A stretch of DNA of 64,000 bases. Origin: Desulfobulbaceae bacterium (GTDB taxonomy: Bacteria > Desulfobacterota > Desulfobulbia > Desulfobulbales > Desulfocapsaceae). Numbering within the stretch: position 1 is the stretch's first letter; every line of letters starts with the position of its first letter. Shown here piece after piece: positions 36,116 through 45,058 of this stretch. The position numbers and the translations under genes were made by a program. The stretch spans positions 1 through 64,000 of the forward strand of contig JAHEER010000013.1 of NCBI GenBank assembly GCA_024640625.1, read 5' to 3'. The notes beneath the pieces were generated by a model that did not search any database, was not told the origin of the DNA, and saw only the letters and a program-made list of their open reading frames with translations.

Positions 36116-37224
36116 TGAAAGATCCCGGCAGCGATAGAAAGGCTTTGCGCCTGCTGCTTACCGGCGGCGGCACCGGCGGCCATCTGTTTCCGGCCGTGGC
36201 CACCGCCGAGCAGGTCCAGGCTGTCCTGCCGGAGAGCTCGGTGCTGTTCGTCGGCACCAGGCGCCGCCTGGACCGGGACTCCCTGGCCCGCTCGGGGTTC
36301 TCGGTGAAGACCATCCACTCTTACGGGTTCAAGGGTAAGAATCTCTGGGAATTGGCCAAGGCAATGCTGGTTCTGCCGCTTTCCCTTTTGGAGTCGTGCT
36401 ACCAAATTCTGAAATTCAATCCCCATGTGGTCATGGGCGTCGGCGGCTACGTGACCGGACCGGTTGTTACTGCTGCCTGGCTGCTGCGCCGGCCCACCCT
36501 GATTCACGAACAGAATTCGGTGCCCGGCCTGGCCAACCGCAAGCTCGGACGACTGGTGGACAGGATCTGCTTGTCGCTTCCCCAGAGCGAGAAATATTTT
36601 GCAGCGGGTAAAACGGTATTGACCGGCAATCCAGTCCGCCGCGCTATTATCGAGGCGGGCAGGAACAAACGCAGCAGTGAGGGGAGAAAGACACTGCTTA
36701 TCCTGGGCGGCAGCCAGGGGGCCCAGGCGATTAATGAAATGGTAGTTGAGGGGCTCAGGGGTGGTATCGAGGCCTTCTCTGCGCTTCAGGTAATTCATCA
36801 GACGGGCCGGGACGGCGAACAGACGGTCAGGGATGCCTATGAAGCTATGGGCATCGATCACCAGGTTTCGGCCTTTTTCACCGATATGGCAGAACTCTAT
36901 CGACAGGCCGATCTGATTGTCTCCCGGGCCGGAGCCACCACGCTCGCGGAAATCGGCGTCGTCGGTGCGCCGGCCGTGCTGATCCCCTATCCCTACGCGG
37001 CTGATAACCATCAGGAAAAAAATGGTGCCTGGTATGTGGACAGCGGAGCCGCCGTGATGTTCGCTCAGCGGGACCTCACCCCGCAGCGGCTGGCCGAGGA
37101 AATTCTCAGAATCATCAACGACCAGGCCCGACTCGATTCCATGTCCAAGGCCATGAAAAAACTGGGTATTGTCGATGCCGCCGAAAGGATTGTGGATATC
37201 TGCCAGGAGCTTGCGAGGAAATAG
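36115..37224 (+). CDS. murG: Lipid II synthase MurG
   Basis: GT-B glycosyltransferase adding GlcNAc to lipid I: LLLTGGGTGGHLFPAVA loop, MGVGGYVTGPV, LIHEQNSVPGLANR, GGSQGAQAIN, and SRAGATTLAEIGVVG with IPYPYAADNHQ. Starts with GTG 36115 overlapping murD. Peripheral on the inner face of the cytoplasmic membrane. Confidence 0.96.
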   Translation: MKDPGSDRKALRLLLTGGGTGGHLFPAVATAEQVQAVLPESSVLFVGTRRRLDRDSLARSGFSVKTIHSYGFKGKNLWELAKAMLVLPLSLLESCYQILKFNPHVVMGVGGYVTGPVVTAAWLLRRPTLIHEQNSVPGLANRKLGRLVDRICLSLPQSEKYFAAGKTVLTGNPVRRAIIEAGRNKRSSEGRKTLLILGGSQGAQAINEMVVEGLRGGIEAFSALQVIHQTGRDGEQTVRDAYEAMGIDHQVSAFFTDMAELYRQADLIVSRAGATTLAEIGVVGAPAVLIPYPYAADNHQEKNGAWYVDSGAAVMFAQRDLTPQRLAEEILRIINDQARLDSMSKAMKKLGIVDAAERIVDICQELARK

Positions 37225-37227
37225 CAG

Positions 37228-38607
37228 ATGTACGGAAAGACCAAGCATATACATTTCGTTGGCATCGGGGGGATAGGCATGAGCGGGATTGCCGAGCTGC
37301 TGGCCAACCTGGGATACCGGGTGTCCGGTTCCGACCTGCGCCGGTCGAAAATCACCGATCGCCTGAGCCGGCTGGGCTGCAGGGTCTTTGAGGGGCATGA
37401 CAGGAAGTGGATCGAAGGCGCCGAGGTGATTGTCGCCTCCTCGGCGATTGGCGATGACAACCCTGAGATCCTGGCTGCCCGTGAACAGGGGATTCCGGTG
37501 GTGATGAGGGCCGAGATGCTGGCCGAGTTGATGCGCTTGCAAAAATATGGAATCGCCATCGCCGGAAGTCACGGTAAGACTTCGACCACCTCGATGGTGA
37601 GTTGGATCATGGCTGAGGCCGGTCTCGACCCGACCATCGTCGTCGGCGGCAAAGTCGATTGCCTGGGCGGCAACGCCAAGCTCGGGGAAGGAGAGTTTCT
37701 GGTAGCCGAGGCGGATGAGAGCGACGGTTCGTTTTTGAAGCTCTCACCGGTACTCGAGGTGGTCACCAACATCGATTTCGAGCACCCCGATTACTACGAG
37801 GATATCGATCAGGTCAAAGAGGCCTTCGTTGACTTTATCGACAAGGTACCTTTTTACGGAGCCGCCATCATTTGCCTCGATGATCAGCATATATCCGAGA
37901 TACTGCCCAGGATAAGCAAAAGGATGATCACCTACGGTCTCACCCGTCAAGCCGATGTTTACGCAGAAAATCTCGAATTTATAGAGGGTCGCAGCCGCTT
38001 CGACACTTACCGTACTGGAGAATTGCTGGGCACGGTGGAATTGACCCAGCCAGGACTGCACAATGTTTACAATGGACTGGCTTCAATCTGCGTGGGGCTC
38101 GAGCTGGAGATCGATTTTGCAGTTATCGCCGCAGCGCTGGGCTCATTTGCCGGAGTTCAACGCCGGCTGGAGCTCAAAGGTGAGGCGGGCGGCATCACGG
38201 TGATTGACGACTACGGCCACCACCCGACGGAAATACGGGCTACGCTCAGTGCCATCAAGCAGGCCTGGCCGGAGAAACGGCTGGTGGTCCTTTTCCAGCC
38301 GCACCGCTACAGTCGGACCAAGGGCTTGTTCAGCGAATTTCAGACCTGCTTCCATCAGGCCGACCATCTGGTGATGACCGATATCTACGCGGCCAGCGAG
38401 GAGCCGATCGAAGGCATCGACAGCCTCAGGCTGCTCGACAAGATCAGGCAGCATGGCCAGCGCTCCACTGCTCACGTGGCCGAGGTAGATACCCTGGCGG
38501 CAGCGGTCAGGGATCAATTACAGCCTGGCGACCTGGTATTGACCCTGGGCGCCGGCAATATATTCAAGGCGGGCGAGGAGCTGTTGTCCTTGCTCGGCAG
38601 CGAATGA
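37228..38607 (+). CDS. murC: UDP-N-acetylmuramate-L-alanine ligase MurC
   Basis: Opening HFVGIGGIGMSGIAELL, ATP loop IAGSHGKTSTTSM, EADESDGSFL, NIDFEHPDYY, DDYGHHPTEIRATL and FQPHRYSRTKGL. 459 residues, typical. It adds L-Ala to UDP-MurNAc, the first ligase step. Three bases after murG. Confidence 0.96.
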   Translation: MYGKTKHIHFVGIGGIGMSGIAELLANLGYRVSGSDLRRSKITDRLSRLGCRVFEGHDRKWIEGAEVIVASSAIGDDNPEILAAREQGIPVVMRAEMLAELMRLQKYGIAIAGSHGKTSTTSMVSWIMAEAGLDPTIVVGGKVDCLGGNAKLGEGEFLVAEADESDGSFLKLSPVLEVVTNIDFEHPDYYEDIDQVKEAFVDFIDKVPFYGAAIICLDDQHISEILPRISKRMITYGLTRQADVYAENLEFIEGRSRFDTYRTGELLGTVELTQPGLHNVYNGLASICVGLELEIDFAVIAAALGSFAGVQRRLELKGEAGGITVIDDYGHHPTEIRATLSAIKQAWPEKRLVVLFQPHRYSRTKGLFSEFQTCFHQADHLVMTDIYAASEEPIEGIDSLRLLDKIRQHGQRSTAHVAEVDTLAAAVRDQLQPGDLVLTLGAGNIFKAGEELLSLLGSE

Positions 38608-38614
38608 CGAGATA

Positions 38615-39544
38615 ATGAGTTTGAGCTCCTCCCAAAAAGCAGTGCTGACTGGAGCAATCAGAGGGAAGATCCGCTGGGATGCACCGTTGTCGGAGTGGAC
38701 CACCTATCGGATCGGGGGACCCGCTGATGCTCTGGTCACACTGCTTGATGTGGAAGATCTGCAGGGGGTGCTGAGATTGTGCCGCCGCCAGAAATTGCGC
38801 TGGAAACTGCTGGGCAGGGGATCAAATATACTGGCCGCCGACGAGGGATTTCGTGGGATTATTATTGTGCTCGGGGAAGGCTTCAAGTACATTGGCCGCG
38901 ATCATCAGCAAGACGACGAAGAGGTCCTGCTAAACACCGGAGCCGGCGTCAGCCTTGCCAGACTCTCCTCCTGGTGCGCGGAGCACGGGTTGTCCGGATT
39001 CGAGTTCGCTGCGGGGATTCCGGGAAGTGTCGGCGGCGCCGTGGTCATGAACGCTGGAGGGTGGGGTAGATCGATGGCTGATGTGATCCGGCAGATCGAA
39101 ATGGTTGACCACGAAAAAATAGAAAATATTAGTGAGGAACATCTCGGTTTCAGCTACCGCGCCTGCCGGGCACTTGCCGAGAGAAAGGAAACAGTGGTGA
39201 CCGGCGCCGTCATGAAATTCAAGGCTGCGGATCCTGCGCAGATACGAGAGACGATCAGGACACTCAGGCACAAGAGACAGCAGCGCCAGCCCTACGGACA
39301 GCCCAATTGCGGATCGGTGTTCAAAAATCCGGAGGGGACCAGTGCCGGCAGGCTGATCGATGAGGCCGGTCTGAAGGGACGACGGATCGGTGATGCAGAA
39401 GTCTCAGAAAAACACGCCAATTTCATCGTCAACCGCGGCAAGGCGACGGCCCGCGATGTCGTGGCGCTGATGGATGAGATCAAAGAAAAAGTTTTGCTGA
39501 CCAGTGGTGTCGAGCTGAGACCCGAAGTGCAATTTCTCTGTTAG
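38615..39544 (+). CDS. murB: UDP-N-acetylenolpyruvoylglucosamine reductase MurB
   Basis: FAD-binding reductase: TTYRIGGPADAL, LLGRGSNILAADEGF, GFEFAAGIPGSVGGAVVMNA, catalytic Ser in NCGSVFKNP, and the closing VELRPEVQFL Glu. 309 residues. It makes UDP-MurNAc from the MurA product. ftsQ follows directly; ddl, often here, is absent. Confidence 0.95.
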   Translation: MSLSSSQKAVLTGAIRGKIRWDAPLSEWTTYRIGGPADALVTLLDVEDLQGVLRLCRRQKLRWKLLGRGSNILAADEGFRGIIIVLGEGFKYIGRDHQQDDEEVLLNTGAGVSLARLSSWCAEHGLSGFEFAAGIPGSVGGAVVMNAGGWGRSMADVIRQIEMVDHEKIENISEEHLGFSYRACRALAERKETVVTGAVMKFKAADPAQIRETIRTLRHKRQQRQPYGQPNCGSVFKNPEGTSAGRLIDEAGLKGRRIGDAEVSEKHANFIVNRGKATARDVVALMDEIKEKVLLTSGVELRPEVQFLC

Positions 39545-39555
39545 TTGAAGTGGAT

Positions 39556-40548
39556 ATGAAGAAGTGGCTGCAGAAGACAATCGGCGCTAAGAAGAAAAAC
39601 CGGTACACCGTCGATGGAGGCGGGGTGGAGACCGGCAGGGCTTCTTTCCGTTTTGACGAGCAGAACAAAAAACAGCGCACGACCCTGCTGAAGAAGCTCA
39701 ACCATTACTGGAGTCGCAAAAAGGATGGAGGGCCGGCCGCTTACCAGAGCGCATCGCGACCCAGTGGTCGCCGCAAGATGCTGCTTGCTCTGTGTCTGGT
39801 CTGTGCCGCCGTCCTGTTTGTCAGAAGCGGCGGGTTCAGCCTTTTTGCCGTCCTGCTTGAAGATATTGATTATTTCAGGATCACCGAGATCAGGGTGGAA
39901 GGGAGCAGCAACTCGACGGCCGACGAGATTCGCGCCGCCTCGGGGGTCAAGGTCAGCGAGAGTCTTTTTTCGGTGAACGAAAGAGAAATCACGGAAAAGG
40001 TCCGCAAGGAGAGTCTCTGGGTCGATCAGGTCACGGTTGCACGACACTGGCCCGATACCCTGATTCTCAAGGTGCGCGAGTACAAACCCCACGCCCTCAT
40101 CGCCCTTGGCGAAGAAGACAGGGCTCAGCTCTATTACCTCGATAATAAGGGGAACGCCTTCGTCAAAACTGCCTACGGCATGGATCTGGATTATCCGGTG
40201 ATCACCGGACTGGAGGACTCGGAGGATCTGGAAAGCATCTACGTGGATCTGGATGCGCCGCTTGAATTACTGCGCCTGGCTGGCTCCAACAATCCGAATC
40301 TGCCAGTTCAATCAATTTCCGAACTGCATGTGGATGACGAAGAGGGGCTGATTCTCTATCTGGTCGAGCATCCGTTTCCAATATATATCGGCGACGGCGA
40401 TATCAGAAAGAAATACGTGCGCCTCAGAAAGGTGCTGGAGATGCTCTATAAGCCGCGCAGAACGGGTATGGATATAGGTCGCGTCGCTTATATCAAGATG
40501 GACTATTTAAAGGACAAGGTAATCGTCGGTTACGGCGAGTCAGGATGA
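39556..40548 (+). CDS. ftsQ: Cell division protein FtsQ
   Basis: A long basic cytoplasmic tail (~75 residues) precedes one membrane helix (MLLALCLVCAAVLFV). Then come a POTRA domain (ITEIRVEGSSNSTADEIRAA ... VDQVTVARHWPDTLILKVRE) and a beta domain. The FtsQBL complex links early and late divisome proteins. The cytoplasmic tail is longer than the roughly 25 residues of E. coli. Stop overlaps ftsA start (ATGA). Confidence 0.92.
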   Translation: MKKWLQKTIGAKKKNRYTVDGGGVETGRASFRFDEQNKKQRTTLLKKLNHYWSRKKDGGPAAYQSASRPSGRRKMLLALCLVCAAVLFVRSGGFSLFAVLLEDIDYFRITEIRVEGSSNSTADEIRAASGVKVSESLFSVNEREITEKVRKESLWVDQVTVARHWPDTLILKVREYKPHALIALGEEDRAQLYYLDNKGNAFVKTAYGMDLDYPVITGLEDSEDLESIYVDLDAPLELLRLAGSNNPNLPVQSISELHVDDEEGLILYLVEHPFPIYIGDGDIRKKYVRLRKVLEMLYKPRRTGMDIGRVAYIKMDYLKDKVIVGYGESG

Positions 40549-41825
40549 GTCAGCACATGAAAAACAACAAAGATCAGGAAGTGGAAATGGGCGTCGAGCC
40601 GGCCGGTGAGCACAAACGCGATGTCCGAGGCAGTTTGGTGGTCGGGCTTGATATCGGCACCACAAAAATATGCTGTGTGGTTGGCGAAGCCTTCCAGGAC
40701 GCCGTTGATATCATCGGGGTCGGCACCACCCCTTCGCTGGGGATGCGCAAAGGGGTGGTGGTCAACATCGAAAGCACGGTGGCTTCGATCCGAAAATCGG
40801 TGAAAGTTGCCGAAGATATCGCCGGCTGCGATCTGGAGTCGGTTTATGTCGGTATCGCCGGTAATCACATCAAGGGCTTTAACAGTCCCGGCATCCTGGC
40901 GATCAACAACAGGGAGATCAAACAGGCTGACGTCCAGGAGGTGATCACTGCCGCCCAGACCGTCAAAATTTCTGAGAATCAGCGGGTCATCCACGTGCTT
41001 CCCCAGGAATATATGGTGGATGACCACACCGGCATCCAGAACCCGCTCGGCATGACCGGGGTCAGGCTGGTGACCAACGTCCATATCGTCACCGCCGATA
41101 TCGGCGCCGTGCACAACCTGGTCACCTGTTGCAACAAGGCGGGTCTCGAGGTCGCCGATCTGGTGCTCGAGTCAATTGCTTCGGCCAAGGCGGTACTCAC
41201 CCAGGACGAAATGGATCTCGGCGTGGTCCTGGTGGACATCGGCGGCGGCACGACCGATATCGCCGTCTTCTACGAGGGTACCATCAGGCACACCTGTGAA
41301 CTGGGGCTCGGGGGACACAACCTGACAAACGATCTGTCCGTGGGCCTGCGCACACCGCTGGCCGAAGCCGAGCGGCTCAAGGAGGATTTCGGCAGTGCCC
41401 TGTCAGCGGTGATCAAGACCAATCATGTGGTCGATGTGCCCTCGGTGGGCGACAGGGAGCCCCGACGGGTAACCCAGAAAGTGCTGGTTGACATTATCGA
41501 GGCCAGGATGGTTGAGATTCTCGAAATGGTCAACAGGGAGCTGGTGGTCTCCGGTCAGAAGAACAGAATCAACGCCGGCATCGTCCTGACCGGGGGGACC
41601 TCGCTGCTGGTTAATCTCGTAGACCTTGCCGAGCAGATCTTTGACATGCCGGTAAGGGTTGGCTATCCCAGCGGAATCGGCGGCAGAGTCGATGATGTAT
41701 ACACCCCGCGCTGCACCACCGGAGTCGGCCTGGTGCTGTACGGAAGGGACCATCAGATGAGCGCTATGGATCAGGACACGGGCATGGTGCATAAAATGAA
41801 AGGGCTGTTTAAAAAAATAATGTAG
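40545..41825 (+). CDS. ftsA: Cell division protein FtsA
   Basis: Actin-like ATPase: VVGLDIGTTKICCVVGE phosphate 1, VVLVDIGGGTTDIAVF phosphate 2, IVLTGGTSLLVNL adenosine loop, and a C-terminal amphipathic membrane-targeting helix (HKMKGLFKKIM). It tethers FtsZ to the membrane. 426 residues, normal. Confidence 0.96.
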   Translation: MSQHMKNNKDQEVEMGVEPAGEHKRDVRGSLVVGLDIGTTKICCVVGEAFQDAVDIIGVGTTPSLGMRKGVVVNIESTVASIRKSVKVAEDIAGCDLESVYVGIAGNHIKGFNSPGILAINNREIKQADVQEVITAAQTVKISENQRVIHVLPQEYMVDDHTGIQNPLGMTGVRLVTNVHIVTADIGAVHNLVTCCNKAGLEVADLVLESIASAKAVLTQDEMDLGVVLVDIGGGTTDIAVFYEGTIRHTCELGLGGHNLTNDLSVGLRTPLAEAERLKEDFGSALSAVIKTNHVVDVPSVGDREPRRVTQKVLVDIIEARMVEILEMVNRELVVSGQKNRINAGIVLTGGTSLLVNLVDLAEQIFDMPVRVGYPSGIGGRVDDVYTPRCTTGVGLVLYGRDHQMSAMDQDTGMVHKMKGLFKKIM

Positions 41826-41940
41826 AAGAGGACTTTTTTGTTTATGCGGGCACGATCAAATGCTATAGTTCCTATGCCAAGGAATCTTACCTTTTGTCCT
41901 GCCCTAACTATTGAGAATCAAAAGATATTGGGAGATCAGC

Positions 41941-43230
41941 ATGCCGTTCAGAATGGCTGAGACAGAGAGCGTTGCGGTAGTCAAAGTGATCGGCCTTGGT
42001 GGGGGGGGCGGCAACGCCATCAACACCATGGTGGATAACAAGCTCCAGGGAGTCGATTTTATCGTCGCCAACACCGACAAACAGGCCCTGGACCAATCCA
42101 AAGCCGATATCTGCATCCAGTTGGGGCCATCCATAACCAAAGGTCTTGGAGCAGGGGCCGATCCGGAGACTGGGGCCCAGTCCGCCCACGAGTCGATGGA
42201 AGACGTCAAGGAATGTCTGCTGGGCAGCGACATGGTCTTCATCACCGCCGGACTCGGGGGAGGTACCGGCACCGGGGCGGCACCGGTGGTTGCCAAGATC
42301 AGCAAAGAGCTTGGCGCCCTGACCGTTGCCGTAGTGACCAAGCCCTTCAATTTCGAAGGCAGGCAGCGGCAGCGTAACGCCGAGGCCGGCTGGCAGGAGT
42401 TGCATAAGTACGCCGATACGATCATCACCGTGCCCAACGACCGATTGCTGAGTCTCATGCAGAAGACCTCCAAGCTCGCGGACATGCTGTCGCTGGCAGA
42501 TACGGTACTGCTCCAGGCCGTCAAGGGAATTACCGATCTGATCAATGTACCCGGTCTGATCAATGCCGATTTCGCCGATCTGCGCACGGTCATGAAGGAA
42601 GTGGGCCCGGCCATCATGGGGTCGGCCTCAGCGGTTGGCGAAAATCGGGCAGTGGAGGCCGCCAAACGGGCCATCGATAACCAACTGCTCGAAGATGTCG
42701 GCATTGACGGTGCCCGCGGTCTGCTGATCAATATTTCCGCCACTGAAGAGAGCTTTACCATGGCCGAATTCATGGAAGCCTCGGCTTTGATCCAGGCCAA
42801 GGTCGACGAGGATGCCAAGGTGGTCATCGGCGCGCTCTACGACGAGAGTCTCGGCGACGAGCTTCAGGTGACCGTGATTGCCACCGGTGTCGGCGACGTC
42901 AGCACCCGCGAGAGAACCATCGCCCAGGTCGGCGATCTGCCGCATAAGCAGAAGTATGATGCACCGGTGAAGCACCCCAATACTGTTGAGCCGATTCGTA
43001 CCCACCATCCGCTGAAGCCTGAGGCCGAAAGGCAGCAGCCTTATAAGCCGGCCGTAGCAAACCGGGCACCCAAGGCTACCGTATTGCCAGGTTCCAATTT
43101 CGACGCCTTTGATAATTTCGGGCCGACCCGCAGCCACCGTTCCCCCGAAAAGGAAGAGCAGAAACCGATGGAGCGGATCAATGAAGATTATCTGGAGACT
43201 CCGACCTATCTCCGTAAGAAGGCCAATTGA
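41941..43230 (+). CDS. ftsZ: Cell division GTPase FtsZ
   Basis: Tubulin-like GTPase: VIGLGGGGGNAINTM, tubulin signature GGGTGTGAAPVVAKI, and a C-terminal linker (~320-420) ending in the conserved tail peptide (LETPTYLRKKAN) that binds FtsA. Start ATG 41941 has GGGAGA at good spacing; the longer frame from 41911 is rejected. About 115 bases separate it from ftsA, so an extra promoter is possible. Confidence 0.97.
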   Translation: MPFRMAETESVAVVKVIGLGGGGGNAINTMVDNKLQGVDFIVANTDKQALDQSKADICIQLGPSITKGLGAGADPETGAQSAHESMEDVKECLLGSDMVFITAGLGGGTGTGAAPVVAKISKELGALTVAVVTKPFNFEGRQRQRNAEAGWQELHKYADTIITVPNDRLLSLMQKTSKLADMLSLADTVLLQAVKGITDLINVPGLINADFADLRTVMKEVGPAIMGSASAVGENRAVEAAKRAIDNQLLEDVGIDGARGLLINISATEESFTMAEFMEASALIQAKVDEDAKVVIGALYDESLGDELQVTVIATGVGDVSTRERTIAQVGDLPHKQKYDAPVKHPNTVEPIRTHHPLKPEAERQQPYKPAVANRAPKATVLPGSNFDAFDNFGPTRSHRSPEKEEQKPMERINEDYLETPTYLRKKAN

Positions 43231-43255
43231 GAACGGGCAGATGCGTTGAGGGCTC

Positions 43256-45052
43256 TTGGATCGCAAACGACAGGCAACATCGCGCAGCGCACCCTCCCGG
43301 GGGCTATCCAGAGCTGAACTGCTTAACAGAGAGCGGGGCACCTACCTGAAAAAATGGCAGGGGCTGCTGCCAGTCGGTCTGTTTTATCCCAATCACTATC
43401 AGGTTGGCATGTCCAACCTGGGGTTTCAGCTTGTCTATCGTCTGCTCAACGAGCATGAAGGTCTGGTCTGTGAACGGCTGTTTCTGCCGGAGCCGAACCA
43501 GGCACTCGTGTCGGTGGAGTCGGGACGCCCGCCGCGCGACTTTCCGATTATTTTCATTTCAGTCAGCTTCGAACATGATTATCCCAATCTAGCGCGCTTC
43601 TTCCTGGCTTCAGGTCTTGAGCCGCTGGCTCGCGAGAGAACAGAAGAGATAAAGCCTGGAAATCCCCTGGTGGTGTGCGGCGGTGTCGCCGCCTTCATGA
43701 ACCCAGAACCGCTCGCCCCCTTTGTCGATATATTTGCAGTTGGTGAAGCCGAACCCCTGTTGCCGACGCTGATCGCCCAGCTTGCGGGCAACGATCTGGG
43801 TGATCGGCGGCGGTTGCTCACCACCCTGAATCACAATTACCAGGGTTTTTACGCTCCCGACCTCTATCATCCCCTCTACGACAGCAAGGGCCGCTTTGAA
43901 CGATTGGAGCCGGAACCAGGCCTGCCGAAGCGTATCCGCAGGATCGGCCTGGAGAGCACCGACTATGCTGCCCACTCGGAGCTCCTCACCCCGGAAACAG
44001 AGTTCGCGGATCTGTACCTGACCGAGCTCGGGCGGGGCTGCTCCCGGGGCTGCCGATTCTGCACCGCCGGCTTTATCTATCGCCCTCCCCGGTTGTGGGA
44101 TATCGAGGCTATTCTTAACAGTCTGGAGAAACGGCCTGGTGGAGTCGACCGGATCGGCCTTTTGGGTATGGAGATGACCTCGCGGGATAATCTCGATATG
44201 ATTGCCGCTAACCTCAGCGCCGACGGCTGCTCCCTGTCCTTTTCATCACTCCGGGCAGACCGGATTTCCGACAATCTCGTCGGCCTGCTCAGCGATTCCA
44301 GCTTGAAGAGCGTGGCCATTGCCCCCGACGGAGGTTCGGAACGGCTGCGCCGGGTGATAAATAAGCAACTCACCGCCACGGACCTGCTTGGTGCCGCCGA
44401 GAAGCTGACTGAAGCCGGGATCCACCGTCTGAAGCTTTATCTGATGATCGGCCTGCCGACAGAAGCGCCGGAGGATCTCGAGGAGTTCGTTAACCTGGCA
44501 CTGCGGATCAGGAAGGTCATGCATGCCATTGGCCGTAGCCGGGGGCGCTTGACCGAGCTGTCGATTTCGGTGAACAGTTTCGTCCCAAAGCCATGGACAC
44601 CATTTCAATACCATCCCTTCGGAGGCGCGGGTGAACTCGCCGCTGAGCATACCATTAAGGGACGGGAGGCGGTGCGACACCTCAAGGAAAAAATAACCTA
44701 TCTGCGAAGCAGACTGGGATCGCTCCCCAACCTTCGCCTGAAGTTCGATAATCCCGACCAGGCGCTCTTCCAGGCCGTATTGTCCCGCGGGGACCGCAGG
44801 CTTGCAGAGGTGTTGCTGAATATGGCCGACTCGGGTATATCCTGGAAACAGGCTCTGAAGCAGAGCGGTCTGGGGGAACAGTTATTCGCCACCAGGCAAT
44901 ATGCACAGCACAGTCCTCTGGCCTGGAGCATCGTCGATCATGGTATCGATGACGACTACCTGTGGCGGGAGTATCGACGCAGCTTCGAGCAAAAAACAAC
45001 CGCACCATGCGATACCGGGGTGTGCAGAATCTGCGGCGTCTGCCGCGACTGA
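43256..45052 (+). CDS. B12-binding-type radical SAM protein (TIGR03960-like)
   Basis: An N-terminal cobalamin-binding-like region (VGLFYPNHYQVGMSNLGFQL) is followed by a radical SAM core with the 4Fe-4S motif CSRGCRFC in LGRGCSRGCRFCTAGF. The C-terminus adds a separate cysteine group (CDTGVCRICGVC). The substrate is not known for this family. It starts at TTG 43256, only 25 bases after ftsZ, and may be read with the division cluster. Confidence 0.82.
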   Translation: MDRKRQATSRSAPSRGLSRAELLNRERGTYLKKWQGLLPVGLFYPNHYQVGMSNLGFQLVYRLLNEHEGLVCERLFLPEPNQALVSVESGRPPRDFPIIFISVSFEHDYPNLARFFLASGLEPLARERTEEIKPGNPLVVCGGVAAFMNPEPLAPFVDIFAVGEAEPLLPTLIAQLAGNDLGDRRRLLTTLNHNYQGFYAPDLYHPLYDSKGRFERLEPEPGLPKRIRRIGLESTDYAAHSELLTPETEFADLYLTELGRGCSRGCRFCTAGFIYRPPRLWDIEAILNSLEKRPGGVDRIGLLGMEMTSRDNLDMIAANLSADGCSLSFSSLRADRISDNLVGLLSDSSLKSVAIAPDGGSERLRRVINKQLTATDLLGAAEKLTEAGIHRLKLYLMIGLPTEAPEDLEEFVNLALRIRKVMHAIGRSRGRLTELSISVNSFVPKPWTPFQYHPFGGAGELAAEHTIKGREAVRHLKEKITYLRSRLGSLPNLRLKFDNPDQALFQAVLSRGDRRLAEVLLNMADSGISWKQALKQSGLGEQLFATRQYAQHSPLAWSIVDHGIDDDYLWREYRRSFEQKTTAPCDTGVCRICGVCRD

Positions 45053-45058
45053 GCGGTG

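Noticed and set aside
36112-37572. Minus-strand frame of 486 codons across murG and murC
   Set aside because: High-GC shadow frame opposite two certain genes.
42001-42015. G-rich run at the start of ftsZ as a phase-variable tract
   Set aside because: It encodes the conserved GGGGG loop of FtsZ and is explained by that.
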